This document shows, in pieces, positions 44,051-52,700 of a stretch of DNA of 64,000 nt. How positions within the stretch are numbered: position 1 is the stretch's first letter; each line of letters opens with the position of its first letter. Position numbers and translations under genes: made by a program. The DNA lies in NCBI GenBank assembly GCA_910574195.1, contig CAJTBF010000013.1, positions 43,525 through 107,524 of the forward strand. Reading direction: 5' to 3'. A model generated the notes under the pieces. The model was given only the letters and a program-made list of their open reading frames with translations. It did no database searches and was not told where the DNA came from. Origin of the DNA: Lachnospiraceae bacterium (GTDB lineage Bacteria; Bacillota; Clostridia; Lachnospirales; Lachnospiraceae).

Positions 44051-44758
44051 TTAGTCATAATAAATTTTACGGCCGCCGTCGATACTTTCTCTTACGGAAG
44101 TCTGAATCCAGGCGATAGCGCCGTCGGTATCCCGGTCGCGGATATAGGTCCAGAGACGGTAATTATTCTCATAGAGAGTGGGAATCCCATAGAGAATACA
44201 AAAACGTTCCCAGAGGGACGTGACGGCAGCCTTAAAAGAACAGAATATTAAGGGGATCAGCGTATTTCCCGAAATTAGAGCAAATTCGTGCTGGAATTCA
44301 TAGGCGGCAGTTACTGCCTCGTCAATGGAGGCAGCATCACGGATTTGCTCTGTTATTTTTTTTAAGTTTTCGATTTCCTGGTCTGTGACATGGCTCATGC
44401 ACAATTCTGCCGCCAGAGTGTCCAGAGCAATTCGCACTTCCAGAATGGATTTGATCTCTTCGTCCCGCAGGCGTCCGCCGTTATAATTCATGATAGCGAG
44501 GAGGGTATCGGCAGTTCCGTTTTGGCGGTAGTCTGCCACATACGTACCGCTTCTTGGCCGGACGATCAAAAATCCTTTTTTTTCCAATTCTGCAATGCCG
44601 CTGTTGACGACAGCGCGGCTGACCTGCATGGCCTGGGCGAGCTGACGTTCCGGCGGCAGCTTTTCTCCGATCGGTAATTTCCCGGATAAAATCATATGTT
44701 CCAGCTGTTCCACAAAAAGTTCCCGAAGAGAGGGAGAACTGATCTTTTGAAATTCCAT
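44051..44758 (-). CDS. FadR-type GntR regulator (FCD domain)
   Basis: 235 residues. N-terminal winged helix: SGKLPIGEKLPPERQLAQAM, VSRAVVNSGIAELEKKGFL, RPRSGTYVADY. The FCD effector domain follows, with Asp/His metal ligands in the EFQHEFALISGNTLI region. Such regulators control hexuronate and sugar-acid catabolism, in line with the mannonate-dehydratase pseudogene next door. The gene itself looks intact. An (ATT)8 tract lies about 25 bp upstream of its start. Confidence 0.87.
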   Translation of the reverse strand: MEFQKISSPSLRELFVEQLEHMILSGKLPIGEKLPPERQLAQAMQVSRAVVNSGIAELEKKGFLIVRPRSGTYVADYRQNGTADTLLAIMNYNGGRLRDEEIKSILEVRIALDTLAAELCMSHVTDQEIENLKKITEQIRDAASIDEAVTAAYEFQHEFALISGNTLIPLIFCSFKAAVTSLWERFCILYGIPTLYENNYRLWTYIRDRDTDGAIAWIQTSVRESIDGGRKIYYD

Positions 44759-44782
44759 AAAAATCGTCCGTTCCTTTCATTA

Positions 44783-44806
44783 ATTATTATTATTATTATT
44801 ATTATT
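44783..44806. repeat. (ATT)8 trinucleotide repeat
   Basis: Eight perfect ATT units in the 5' region of the FadR-type gene. Repeat-number change could alter promoter spacing. Confidence 0.9.
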
Positions 44807-44809
44807 CGG

Positions 44810-45199
44810 CTGCAAACCACAATGAAAAATATCATCTTTTACACGAATCTCCGGCGGGTTTGAGGCGGATGCTGATATTTTTTGAGCGGTTCTTTTAGAA
44901 TCCTGGTTGTGCAGTTTTGTAAGTATAGAGTTTCTTTGTTATATAGAGGCAGAGTCTTTTCATATACATTTTATGTAAATGTCATATCTTATGGAACATT
45001 AGTAGTTCAATAAGCACAGTATGCGGAAAAACCACTGACGGTAGTTTTTCTTTTTTATTATAATACAGGCATTTTTTTGTTGCAAGGGAAGATGGGGCGG
45101 CCTTGCAGGCCGTGAATAGTAACCCGTAGGGAATGGAAGGCAACCTTGTAGAGTGTGAACGATATTGTATATAAGAAGAGAGTGAAAAGGGAGAATATA
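44810..45199. other. Intergenic region with two repeat motifs before the subtilase
   Basis: 45016-45055 holds an ACAGTATGCGGAAAAACCACT segment (shown in part) with a paired ACGGTAGTTTTTC tail. It resembles 22146-22193 and looks like a terminator-type repeat. 45091-45123 is a palindromic repeat with CGGCCT-TGC-AGGCCG and the tail GTGAATAGTAAC, close to 29871-29906. Nothing else was recognised. Confidence 0.55.
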
Positions 45200-46975
45200 A
45201 TGACAACACAAAAAGCAGAAAACCTATTGAATCTGGCGCTGGACGCAACAGAAGAGGAAAGAAGGAAATCTCTGGAACTGGACATCGGATATAATCCGGT
45301 GGAAAAAGAATGGGATTTGATTGTGAAATATTCCGGTTCTTTGGATCAGGTTCGGAGTATCTCTTCTGCCGTAACCGAAATGTTGAATGAGTATGCGATC
45401 GTTACAATCCGGGAGTCACGAATTTCAGAACTGGCCGGACTGCCGGAAATTGAATTTGTAGAAAAGCCAAAAAGATTATTTTTTCAGGTTACAAACGGGA
45501 AACGGGTATCCTGTATTGATACCGTACAGCAGAGTACATTTTCTTTAAGGGGAAGCGGCGTATTGATTGGAATTATAGACAGTGGGATTGACTATACACT
45601 GGAAGACTTTCGGAATCCGGACGGGACTACCCGGATTCGGGCATTATGGGATCAATCTATTCCGGGCAATCCACCCCGGGGGTATGCCATAGGAACGGAA
45701 TATACGCAGGAACGGATCAATGAGGCGTTGGCTGCCGGAAATATACAGGAGCGAAATACAAAGGTGCCAAGCCGGGACACCTCCGGCCATGGAACCGCAG
45801 TGGCCGGAATCGCGGTTGGTGGGGGAGGGAAGCGTACAGAAAATGCCGGGATATCTCCAATACGATATGTGGGGGTTGCCCCGGAAAGTGAATTACTGGT
45901 GGTGAAGATGGGGAATGCAAGGGCGGAAGGATTTCCCCGTACAACAGAATTGATGCAAGGGATAGATTATGTAATCCGAAAAGCGTTGGAATATCGGATG
46001 CCGGTGGCTGTAAACATCAGTTTTGGAAATACCTATGGTTCGCACGACGGCACTTCCTTGGTGGAACGGTTCCTGGATGATATTTCCAACTACTGGAAGA
46101 GTGTGATCTGTGTGGGAACCGGGAATGAGGGAACCAGTGCGGGACATGTGGCAGGGAAACTGCAGGAAAACCGGACGGAAGAAATTCAGCTTGGCGTGCA
46201 GACAAGTGAACCGACAGTAAATGTGCAGATTTGGAAATCTTATGCAGACAGAGTAGATATTTCTCTCATCAGTCCGTCCGGTGCGCGGGTGGGACCGATC
46301 CAGGAAACATTGGGGACGCAGCGGTTTGTACTTGGAAATACAGAAATTTTGCTTTATTATGGGGAACCAAGCCCTTATAGCGTGCGGCAGGAAATTTTCC
46401 TGGATTTTCTGCCCCGGCAGTCTTATATTGACAGTGGAGTCTGGCGGATCGTACTGACACCAAGGAAAATTGTAGGGGGAGAGTATCAGATGTGGCTCCC
46501 CAGTCAGAGTGCGCTGAATGTGGGAACTGCGTTTTTGTATCCGGTCAGTGTGAATACACTTACGATTCCTTCCACCGCCTTTCGAGTGGTTACGGTGGGA
46601 GCGTATGATGCACTGACCTTTGCCTACGCGGATTTTTCCGGGCGGGGTGCGCAAGGCTCTGCAATGGTAGGTTATGAGGATCTGGTGGTTTCAAAACCGG
46701 ATCTGGCGGCGCCGGGGGTAAATGTGACCACGACGGCGGCAGGAGGAGGCTATATGGAAGTATCCGGTACATCCTTTGCAGTGCCTTTTGTGACGGGCAG
46801 CGCAGCGCTTTTGATGGAGTGGGGGATTGTAAGAGGGAATGATCCTTATTTGTATGGGGAGAAGGTGAAGGCGTATCTTAGGCGGGGGGCAAGACCGCTG
46901 CCGGGATTTGACGTGTATCCGAATCCACAGGTGGGCTATGGGGCGCTTTGTGTGAGGGATAGTATACCAATGTGA
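45200..46975 (+). CDS. Subtilisin-like serine protease (S8, Csp-like)
   Basis: 591 residues. The catalytic triad is Asp127 (GIIDSGID), His197 (TSGHGTAVAG) and Ser525 (SGTSFAVPFVTG). The oxyanion Asn lies in GTGNEGTSAGH. A beta-rich insert of about 120 residues interrupts the fold between Asn and Ser, as in clostridial Csp-type germination proteases and related cell-associated S8 proteins. No signal peptide is seen. ATG 45200 follows GGGAG; longer frames are less likely. It is followed immediately by the ParE-like frame. Confidence 0.9.
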   Translation: MTTQKAENLLNLALDATEEERRKSLELDIGYNPVEKEWDLIVKYSGSLDQVRSISSAVTEMLNEYAIVTIRESRISELAGLPEIEFVEKPKRLFFQVTNGKRVSCIDTVQQSTFSLRGSGVLIGIIDSGIDYTLEDFRNPDGTTRIRALWDQSIPGNPPRGYAIGTEYTQERINEALAAGNIQERNTKVPSRDTSGHGTAVAGIAVGGGGKRTENAGISPIRYVGVAPESELLVVKMGNARAEGFPRTTELMQGIDYVIRKALEYRMPVAVNISFGNTYGSHDGTSLVERFLDDISNYWKSVICVGTGNEGTSAGHVAGKLQENRTEEIQLGVQTSEPTVNVQIWKSYADRVDISLISPSGARVGPIQETLGTQRFVLGNTEILLYYGEPSPYSVRQEIFLDFLPRQSYIDSGVWRIVLTPRKIVGGEYQMWLPSQSALNVGTAFLYPVSVNTLTIPSTAFRVVTVGAYDALTFAYADFSGRGAQGSAMVGYEDLVVSKPDLAAPGVNVTTTAAGGGYMEVSGTSFAVPFVTGSAALLMEWGIVRGNDPYLYGEKVKAYLRRGARPLPGFDVYPNPQVGYGALCVRDSIPM

Positions 46976-47250
46976 GGAATGATCGTGCAGAGAAAAAGCT
47001 TTTGATGAAGCTGGCCGAGGATAATGAAGAATATGCGGCAAAGATTATAAAGGAAATTTACGGTAAGTTTGAGAATCTTCAGATATTTCCAGGAATGGGT
47101 TTAGGTCTTTTTAAAAGAGTCGGCTTTCGGACAGACTATAAATATGCGATATGGGAAGATTATGTGATCATATATAAATTTGGAAATGAGTTTGTAGAGA
47201 TTTATCGTGTGGTCAACCGGTATCAGGATATTACGCGAATCTTTGAATGA
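46972..47250 (+). CDS. ParE/RelE-like toxin, N-terminal strand missing
   Basis: 92 residues from a GTG that overlaps the subtilase stop. AAKIIKEIYGKFENLQIFPGMG, then FKRVGFRTDYKYAIWEDYVIIYKF and IYRVVNRYQDITRIFE follow the RelE/ParE toxin fold. The first beta strand, normally YKVxxSxxAxxDL, is absent, so the gene is probably cut at the junction with the subtilase. No antitoxin gene is adjacent. It marks the left edge of the accessory island. It may be inactive. Confidence 0.7.
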   Translation: MRNDRAEKKLLMKLAEDNEEYAAKIIKEIYGKFENLQIFPGMGLGLFKRVGFRTDYKYAIWEDYVIIYKFGNEFVEIYRVVNRYQDITRIFE

Positions 47251-47422
47251 AAATATTTATATTTTATATATTTTGGAACCAGTTTCTTGAAAATTTAATT
47301 TGCGTTAATTTGCATAGTATATGTCATAAATTTTAAATAACAATTGCGATTTTGAATTTGTGAGAGATTTTGCAGGATGGATATTGTATAATACTTATGA
47401 AGAATAAATTGCGGAGACGACT

Positions 47423-48646
47423 ATGGAAATTAAAAAGAAAACGTCACATGATTTTAGCTTTATTGGAAGAATCCTTGATATTTTAAAGATATTACAGGAA
47501 GAGACGGATGAGTATACAACGATTTCCCAGGCACGGATTAAGGCGTTAATGGAAGAGCATGAGCATCCTTGTTCTGAGAGGACATTAACAGATTATTTAA
47601 AAGTTATGATGAAGGAATTGAATCCGGAGGAAGAGAAGGGAACTGTGGACAGTTCTTGTACGATTGAGGATTACAAGATTATCGTAAAAGGATTGGAAGA
47701 AAAGCTGGAGGCTCGTGCCAGGGGACTCAAAAAAGAAGGTTCTGAAAAGCTAAAATTAAGAGAGCTCAGGTATAATCAGTTATTTTCATTTGAAGAACTG
47801 AATCAGATTGTCGAAGCAGTTCTTTTTCTGAAAAATATCGATTCGGCTACAAAAGAAAAATTGATTAAAAAGCTTCAAAAAGTAACCAGTGTGAATTATC
47901 CGAGATATTCTCCGTTTATCAGTGAAACAACAGGAAAAATCAGTACAAATATTTCTAATGTTTACGAAGATTCCAGAATTGATGAGGTTGTAGTCAGAAA
48001 GAATTTAGAAATCATTCGAAAAGCAATTGAATCGGAAAACGGAATTGGAAAGAAAATTGCGTTTCATTTTAACGGATACAATGAGAAAAAAGAACTTGTT
48101 CCAAGAAGAAAACCATCCGGCGAAAAAATGAGGTATGTGGCAAATCCATATTATGTGATTTTATATAATGGGAAGTACTATCTGGTGTGCAGCGTGGAAC
48201 CCTATGATGACGTCGCATTTTACAGAATTGATTTAATGTCTGATATTACGGACAAAACGAAGGCGTCGGTATTAAATAATGAAAAGCTCGTGTCAGAGAT
48301 AAGAAGACCCAAACGTCAGGTGAAAGGGCTTCCTGTCGAATGGAATGATACAATAGCGTCTGAATTTCAATCGGAGCATATGTATATGTTTTTTGGGAAA
48401 TCCTGCCGTATAAGATTGAAATTAGATAAGGACAGATATACACTGTTACACGACTATTTTGGAGACAGATATACGTTTATAAAGCATATGGATGACAGGT
48501 GGGACGAGGTGGAAGTGATATGTGTTCCAAAAGCAATGGAATCATGGGTGTTACAGTGCTCGGATTATGTTGAGGTGCTGGAACCACTTGAGTTAAGAGA
48601 GAGTATTCTGGAAAAGTGCAGGAGACTTTTGGAACGTTATCAATAA
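47423..48646 (+). CDS. WYL-domain transcriptional regulator
   Basis: 407 residues. An N-terminal helix-turn-helix-like region (ILKILQEETDEYTTISQARIK) and a helical linker precede the WYL-type domain. The latter is shown by MRYVANPYYVILYNGKYYLV, ending YRIDLMSDI, and a C-terminal WCX-like extension. WYL proteins sense ligands such as nucleotides or single-stranded DNA and often control defence or stress loci. It is the first gene of the island and may regulate the genes downstream. Confidence 0.8.
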   Translation: MEIKKKTSHDFSFIGRILDILKILQEETDEYTTISQARIKALMEEHEHPCSERTLTDYLKVMMKELNPEEEKGTVDSSCTIEDYKIIVKGLEEKLEARARGLKKEGSEKLKLRELRYNQLFSFEELNQIVEAVLFLKNIDSATKEKLIKKLQKVTSVNYPRYSPFISETTGKISTNISNVYEDSRIDEVVVRKNLEIIRKAIESENGIGKKIAFHFNGYNEKKELVPRRKPSGEKMRYVANPYYVILYNGKYYLVCSVEPYDDVAFYRIDLMSDITDKTKASVLNNEKLVSEIRRPKRQVKGLPVEWNDTIASEFQSEHMYMFFGKSCRIRLKLDKDRYTLLHDYFGDRYTFIKHMDDRWDEVEVICVPKAMESWVLQCSDYVEVLEPLELRESILEKCRRLLERYQ

Positions 48647-48741
48647 GGAGAGAAAAAGTTTCAAAAATGAGAGATGTTGCGGGTTTGGATTTGTATAATA
48701 GGAATTGCAGCAGAAAGAACGGATTCAAACAGGAGGCTCTT

Positions 48742-49302
48742 ATGGAAAGAAATGAAATCAGAACATCAATAAAAACGGTATATGGTATGCTTTGGGATGT
48801 GTTAGGCTTGTATGAAAAAACAGAGTGTTATAACAAGGTGCCCGAAGAATTAGGTGAAGGCGATATTTGGGACTTCATGGGAGACAAGCTGCAAGAAGTC
48901 AGGAAGGAAGCCAGCAAGTTGTTTCTGGGAGAAGAGGAATTACATACCGAATTATTTCAAATTGTTGACGAAGTAGAACACTTTGTCAGAAGCTATGAGC
49001 GACCGGGAGTAGTCATAAGATGGAAGCAAATAAATCCGAGAATTATATTTTGGGATTGCTCATTTGACATAAAGAAAGAGTGTCCGCAGGAATACCGCAA
49101 AGTAAGCTGGGGGCTTACTAATTTGAAGTTTTCCTGTTATCCGGATGAATCTCTTGAGGAAGCAAGAAAGCGCTATTTTGAGGAAATAGAAAAGAAGATG
49201 AAAGAGCATAATTTTAAATATTCTGATGAAAGAGTATTTCAAGATGAGCTTCAAAGGACGTTGACGCAGGTTTTTGAACAAGATTTTAAAGAATATCTGT
49301 AA
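48742..49302 (+). CDS. Uncharacterised protein, 186 residues
   Basis: Acidic, mostly helical protein with no recognised domain. Landmarks are TVYGMLWDVLGLYEKTE, LHTELFQIVDEVEHFVRSYE and RWKQINPRIIFWDCSFDI. AGGAGG five bases before ATG 48742 decides the start; a longer frame from 48667 lacks a ribosome site. It lies 95 bp after the WYL gene and on the same strand. Confidence 0.65.
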   Translation: MERNEIRTSIKTVYGMLWDVLGLYEKTECYNKVPEELGEGDIWDFMGDKLQEVRKEASKLFLGEEELHTELFQIVDEVEHFVRSYERPGVVIRWKQINPRIIFWDCSFDIKKECPQEYRKVSWGLTNLKFSCYPDESLEEARKRYFEEIEKKMKEHNFKYSDERVFQDELQRTLTQVFEQDFKEYL

Positions 49303-49421
49303 TTAGCGACAAAAACGCTGCGGATGTATAGTTTTGTGAAGATCATATCTGGGTATATGAAAACGCGGAAACAACTGAGAAATTTGGAAAAAAGCCTTGA
49401 AATTTTGGAGGATGCATAAGC

Positions 49422-49892
49422 ATGAAGGTGCTATTTTTAGATGTTGACGGCGTTTTAAATTATGTGGGCTGTGATGCTTATTATGGAAGTGTGTATTTTG
49501 TGGTGGAGGAAAAACTGCAAATGCTGACGGAAATTATTGACAGGACAGGCGCTCAAATAGTTCTTACGTCCACTTGGCGTTATGGTTTCGCAGATCAATT
49601 GCTTGGACAAGAATCCTTCGAAGCAGATCTGTACGAAGCATTGGTAAACATCATGGAAGAGCATGGACTGGAAATTTATGACTGCACGGGTGAAGCTCAA
49701 TTAACACGGGGAGTGGAGATTGCGCTTTGGCTGCAAGCTGCCGAAGAAGAAATAGAAGCATTTGCTATTCTGGATGATATGGAATCGGGGCAATTTGGAC
49801 AATACGAGTCCTTTTTAATACAGACAGATATAGAAAAGGGATTGGATCGATACCATGTTGAGTCGGCAATACAGATGTTGAATGAGATATAG
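49422..49892 (+). CDS. HAD-superfamily phosphatase, RNA-repair-associated type
   Basis: 156 residues. DVDGVLNYVG holds the nucleophile and acid Asp, VLTSTWRYG gives the motif II Ser/Thr, and AILDDMES gives the motif IV acids. It resembles the HAD_SAK_2 group described in multidomain RNA-repair proteins, where it acts as a polynucleotide or nucleotide phosphatase. The assignment to that group is from memory. GGAGG precedes the ATG by about 10 nt. Confidence 0.75.
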   Translation: MKVLFLDVDGVLNYVGCDAYYGSVYFVVEEKLQMLTEIIDRTGAQIVLTSTWRYGFADQLLGQESFEADLYEALVNIMEEHGLEIYDCTGEAQLTRGVEIALWLQAAEEEIEAFAILDDMESGQFGQYESFLIQTDIEKGLDRYHVESAIQMLNEI

Positions 49893-49946
49893 AAGGAACA
49901 GCGATGGTAGATACACCGTATTATTGAAGTGGGAGTGAAAAGGTTT

Positions 49947-50567
49947 ATGAATTATTACATCAGCGATTTGCATTTGTTTCATAAAAACGTGACAAGGGCA
50001 GGGAAAGGTTTTGATGATCGCCCCTTTGATAATCTGGAAGAAATGCATGCCTTGATCAAGGAGAAGTGGAACGCGAAAGTAACGAATGGAGATACCGTGT
50101 TTATTCTCGGGGATATGGCTATGCGTGGAACTCAGGAAGAATTAATTGCTTTTGTATCTACGCTCAAAGGACATAAGATTATGATCAGAGGTAACCATGA
50201 TGATATACGGGATCAGCGTTATAAACAGCTCTTCGATGAGATTTGTGATTACAAGGAGATAAGAGATGTTCTTAATGGAGAGAATGTGAAGCTGGTTCTT
50301 TGCCATTATCCGATTCTGATGTGGAAAGATCAGCATTATGGATCAATTCTTCTATACGGACATGTTCATAATTCCATAGAAGAATCCTATTTCAGGAAAT
50401 GTTTACGGGAGATGAACACGAAAGACTTTTTTGACAGAAGAGGCGGAGATGAGATTCTGCGTGCATACAATGTGGGTTGTATGATGCCGCATATGGATTA
50501 CGAACCACGGACGTTATCGGAAATAATAGAAAGCTATGAAAGGGTTAGCAATGAGCCGCAGTTATAA
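49947..50567 (+). CDS. Metallophosphoesterase
   Basis: 206 residues with all five calcineurin-like motifs: ISDLHLFH, FILGDMAM, RGNHDD, LCHYPI and YGHVHN. They bind a dinuclear metal centre and cleave phosphoesters. Small stand-alone members are frequent in phages and mobile islands. ATG 49947 is preferred because homologues start MxYYISDLHL; GTG 49929 is an alternative. It overlaps the following small gene by 17 bp. Confidence 0.85.
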   Translation: MNYYISDLHLFHKNVTRAGKGFDDRPFDNLEEMHALIKEKWNAKVTNGDTVFILGDMAMRGTQEELIAFVSTLKGHKIMIRGNHDDIRDQRYKQLFDEICDYKEIRDVLNGENVKLVLCHYPILMWKDQHYGSILLYGHVHNSIEESYFRKCLREMNTKDFFDRRGGDEILRAYNVGCMMPHMDYEPRTLSEIIESYERVSNEPQL

Positions 50568-50802
50568 GCATACACCGGTGTATAAAGGCGACAAGAGAAA
50601 AAGTGCAAAACATATGGCAAATAAACACATAAGACATATTGCAAAAAATAAGCCATACGATTCCTACTCCGGAAAATCAAATAACTACCGTAAGGAATAC
50701 GAATCCTGGGATATCTGTGATTATCGAATGTGGGGAGGGAGAAATGAATCACTACGAAATATAACGGGAGCACTTTGGGATAAATGTTATAAAGGAAAGT
50801 GA
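50551..50802 (+). CDS. Small basic protein of unknown function
   Basis: 83 residues. MSRSYKHTPVYKGDKRKSAK and ANKHIRHIAKN are highly basic, and the C-terminus has YESWDICDYRMWGG. The opening recalls a widespread family of phage- and island-borne proteins that starts MSRSYK-TPV, with no known role. The charge suggests RNA or DNA binding. AAAGGG lies before ATG 50551. Confidence 0.65.
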   Translation: MSRSYKHTPVYKGDKRKSAKHMANKHIRHIAKNKPYDSYSGKSNNYRKEYESWDICDYRMWGGRNESLRNITGALWDKCYKGK

Positions 50803-50813
50803 GGCGATGCAAT

Positions 50814-51395
50814 ATGGCGATACAGTTTATGTCGATCCGGCAGTATTTGGCGAGAAACGTCAGGCTGTCTATTTGTTTTGAAGATGGATATTATCATGAT
50901 TATTTGATGGTTTCAGACATTCCGGATGAAAAGTATAAGGATTTATACGTTTATGGAGTGGGGATGGTTGATGTTGAGTTTTCCAGGGATATATATGCTG
51001 CGCCTGTGGATATGGAGGGAGTAGTCATATCAACAAAGGACGACGCTATAAAGCCTGCGATTGAGATTGTACTTCATAATGCCCCCCGCAATATTGAGAG
51101 GAAAGCAGAAGAAGCTCTTTTATTCAAGGATCTGAAACCATACTTACAGACAGGGAGAAATTTTGCTGTTGTAAACAGAGAAGACTGGTCATACGAGTTT
51201 TATGAATATAGAAATGAAATTCCGGATAATTATGATGAAATGTTTGTATATGGTATAGGTATGGAGGATAATCCTGATGAAACCGATACTGATATTCTAA
51301 AATCATTAGAAAAAAGGAAGTATGGTTCGCATCTTAATAAGCGGATGGTGATTGTTCTGTCTAAGACGGCGAGGGCAGATATAAACACAGTATAA
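50814..51395 (+). CDS. Uncharacterised protein with an internal duplication
   Basis: 193 residues. The first half (SIRQYLARNVRLSICFEDG ... DKYKDLYVYGVGMVDVEF-like) and second half (DLKPYLQTGRNFAVVNRED ... YDEMFVYGIGMEDNPD) align as two copies of one alpha/beta unit. The shared motif is YVYGxGM / FVYGIGM. No similarity to a known domain was recognised. Its start at ATG 50814 has GAGG nine bases upstream. Confidence 0.6.
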   Translation: MAIQFMSIRQYLARNVRLSICFEDGYYHDYLMVSDIPDEKYKDLYVYGVGMVDVEFSRDIYAAPVDMEGVVISTKDDAIKPAIEIVLHNAPRNIERKAEEALLFKDLKPYLQTGRNFAVVNREDWSYEFYEYRNEIPDNYDEMFVYGIGMEDNPDETDTDILKSLEKRKYGSHLNKRMVIVLSKTARADINTV

Positions 51396-51462
51396 GGCTG
51401 ATAGCACTTCCAAAAACAAAAGAACTTTGGCTATTCAACGCAATAGAGGGGATGTGAAGCAT

Positions 51463-52173
51463 ATGCAAAAAGTTATTTTTGTAATGGGAGCGACGGCTTC
51501 CGGGAAAACACATTTTATAAATCATTATTTTGCCGGGAAAGATGTTGCTGTTTTGAATATTTTTGATTATCAACAGAAGGCATATGAAGAGGCTGGATTT
51601 GGGAAAATGATACCGATGGGAGTTCAAATCCGATGCCTCATGAAAGCAAATGATATGCTTCTTAACGATATTATTGAAAAACTGAAACAGGGCAGGGATG
51701 TTGTTGTCGAACAGACATTTTTTAAGGCAAAGCGGCGAATCGTTTATGTTGACGCGATACGTGAAGCGGTTGACGCGGAGATTGATATATATGTCATGTG
51801 CCCAGGTAATGAGCAATGGCAGGAAAACATCCGAAAAAGAGAACTGGAAGATGACCGTGGGTCTTTTGAGATGAATGCTGCTGAAATAGAATTTCCTAAT
51901 CCGATTGAGGGGTTTGATTCAATTTATGAAATGTCGGATGACGGTGTAAAATTGAGATTTGATCCGCCTTTGGATGAGCATTTTCTGATAGACGCAAGAA
52001 AGCAGATCGCAGAAGAAAAAGAGCGAATACAAAAAGATGGCACTATTGTGAGGTTTGCGGGAAGGAGGAGTATATTACAGCCAAAGAAGCGTACAATAGT
52101 GGCTGGGATTATCCTCCCCAAATGGGTTGTTTTGGAATGCTTGGACCTCGGACGTGTGGAAATTGTCTTTTGA
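51463..52173 (+). CDS. P-loop kinase-like protein, 3' end frameshifted
   Basis: 236 residues as read. Walker A is GATASGKTHFINHYF at residues 8-15, and VVVEQTFFKAKRRIVYVDAI holds a Walker-B-like region. EQWQENIRKRELED resembles the LID of small kinases and zeta-type toxins. After about residue 200 the reading seems to leave the native frame: see 52050-52250. Substrate unknown; nucleotide, polynucleotide or UDP-sugar kinase activity is possible. Confidence 0.65.
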   Translation: MQKVIFVMGATASGKTHFINHYFAGKDVAVLNIFDYQQKAYEEAGFGKMIPMGVQIRCLMKANDMLLNDIIEKLKQGRDVVVEQTFFKAKRRIVYVDAIREAVDAEIDIYVMCPGNEQWQENIRKRELEDDRGSFEMNAAEIEFPNPIEGFDSIYEMSDDGVKLRFDPPLDEHFLIDARKQIAEEKERIQKDGTIVRFAGRRSILQPKKRTIVAGIILPKWVVLECLDLGRVEIVF

Positions 52174-52250
52174 AGGATACTCTGTACTGGAAAATAGAGA
52201 CATCCGGGAAGCTGCCGCTTGTCCTGGAAGGAGAACAATATGAAACGTGA
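52050..52250 (+). pseudogene. Displaced C-terminal domain in another frame
   Basis: In the third frame the sequence codes EEYITAKEAYNSGWDYPPQM, then GCFGMLGPRTCGNCLLKDTL and YWKIE, ending at TGA 52248-52250. The GWDYPP and PRTCGNC blocks are strongly gene-like, whereas the overlapping C-terminus of the kinase-like frame is not. A single-base shift near 52045-52065 would join the two. The frame has no start codon of its own. Confidence 0.55.
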
Positions 52251-52608
52251 AGAATATATTTCTGATGAAGCAGTTGTGAAACGTGCAAATGCGGCGGTAA
52301 AAATTGAATTGGAAAAGAAAAAGGCATTAGATATTCCGATAGTTGTTTATGATAGACAGACACAAATGATATATCACGAGAGTAATGACGGAACGAGAGT
52401 AGAGATTGGAACAAGAATGAGAAAGGAGCGTTACAGTGAACGTATTGAAAAAAAGCCTGAAGTAGTTGCATTCGCCGGACCTAATGGTTCAGGAAAAAGT
52501 ACGTTCACAGAGTTATTAAAACCTCCGATGGATTATATTAATGGATGCAAAAAACAGGAGAATAAAATGAATATAGAGGTATGCAATTGGGATTTTTTCG
52601 AAAATTAG
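52240..52608 (+). CDS. Truncated zeta-toxin-like protein with antitoxin-like N-terminus
   Basis: 122 residues. Residues 1-70 (REEYISDEAVVKRANAAVKI ... IYHESNDGTRVEIGTRMRKE) look like the small antitoxin-like region found before zeta toxins. VVAFAGPNGSGKSTFTELLK is the start of a zeta-type P-loop domain. After MDYIN the sequence changes to unrelated codons and stops at 52608, so more than 150 residues of the kinase are missing. It overlaps the previous frame by 11 bp. It is probably a remnant at the island's right edge. Confidence 0.7.
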   Translation: MKREEYISDEAVVKRANAAVKIELEKKKALDIPIVVYDRQTQMIYHESNDGTRVEIGTRMRKERYSERIEKKPEVVAFAGPNGSGKSTFTELLKPPMDYINGCKKQENKMNIEVCNWDFFEN

Positions 52609-52632
52609 TGTAAAGCCTTCAGTATGAAAATG

Positions 52633-52700
52633 GGGAGAAGGTGAAGGTTTACTTAAGGCGCAGGCGGGGGTGACGTGTATCCCAATCCGCGGGTGTAGCA
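52633..52700 (+). pseudogene. Remnant of a second subtilase 3' end
   Basis: GGGGAGAAGGTGAAGG, a TTACTTAAGGCG stretch and GACGTGTATCCCAATCC match, with small gaps, the 3' end of the subtilase gene at 46856-46926 (coding GEKVKAYLRRG and DVYPNP). The frame is broken. It shows that a duplicate subtilase end once stood here. Confidence 0.75.

Noticed and set aside
43729..44058. Minus-strand frame with about 14-residue repeats
   Set aside because: The periodicity comes from the 43-bp DNA repeat; no start signal or related protein was recognised.
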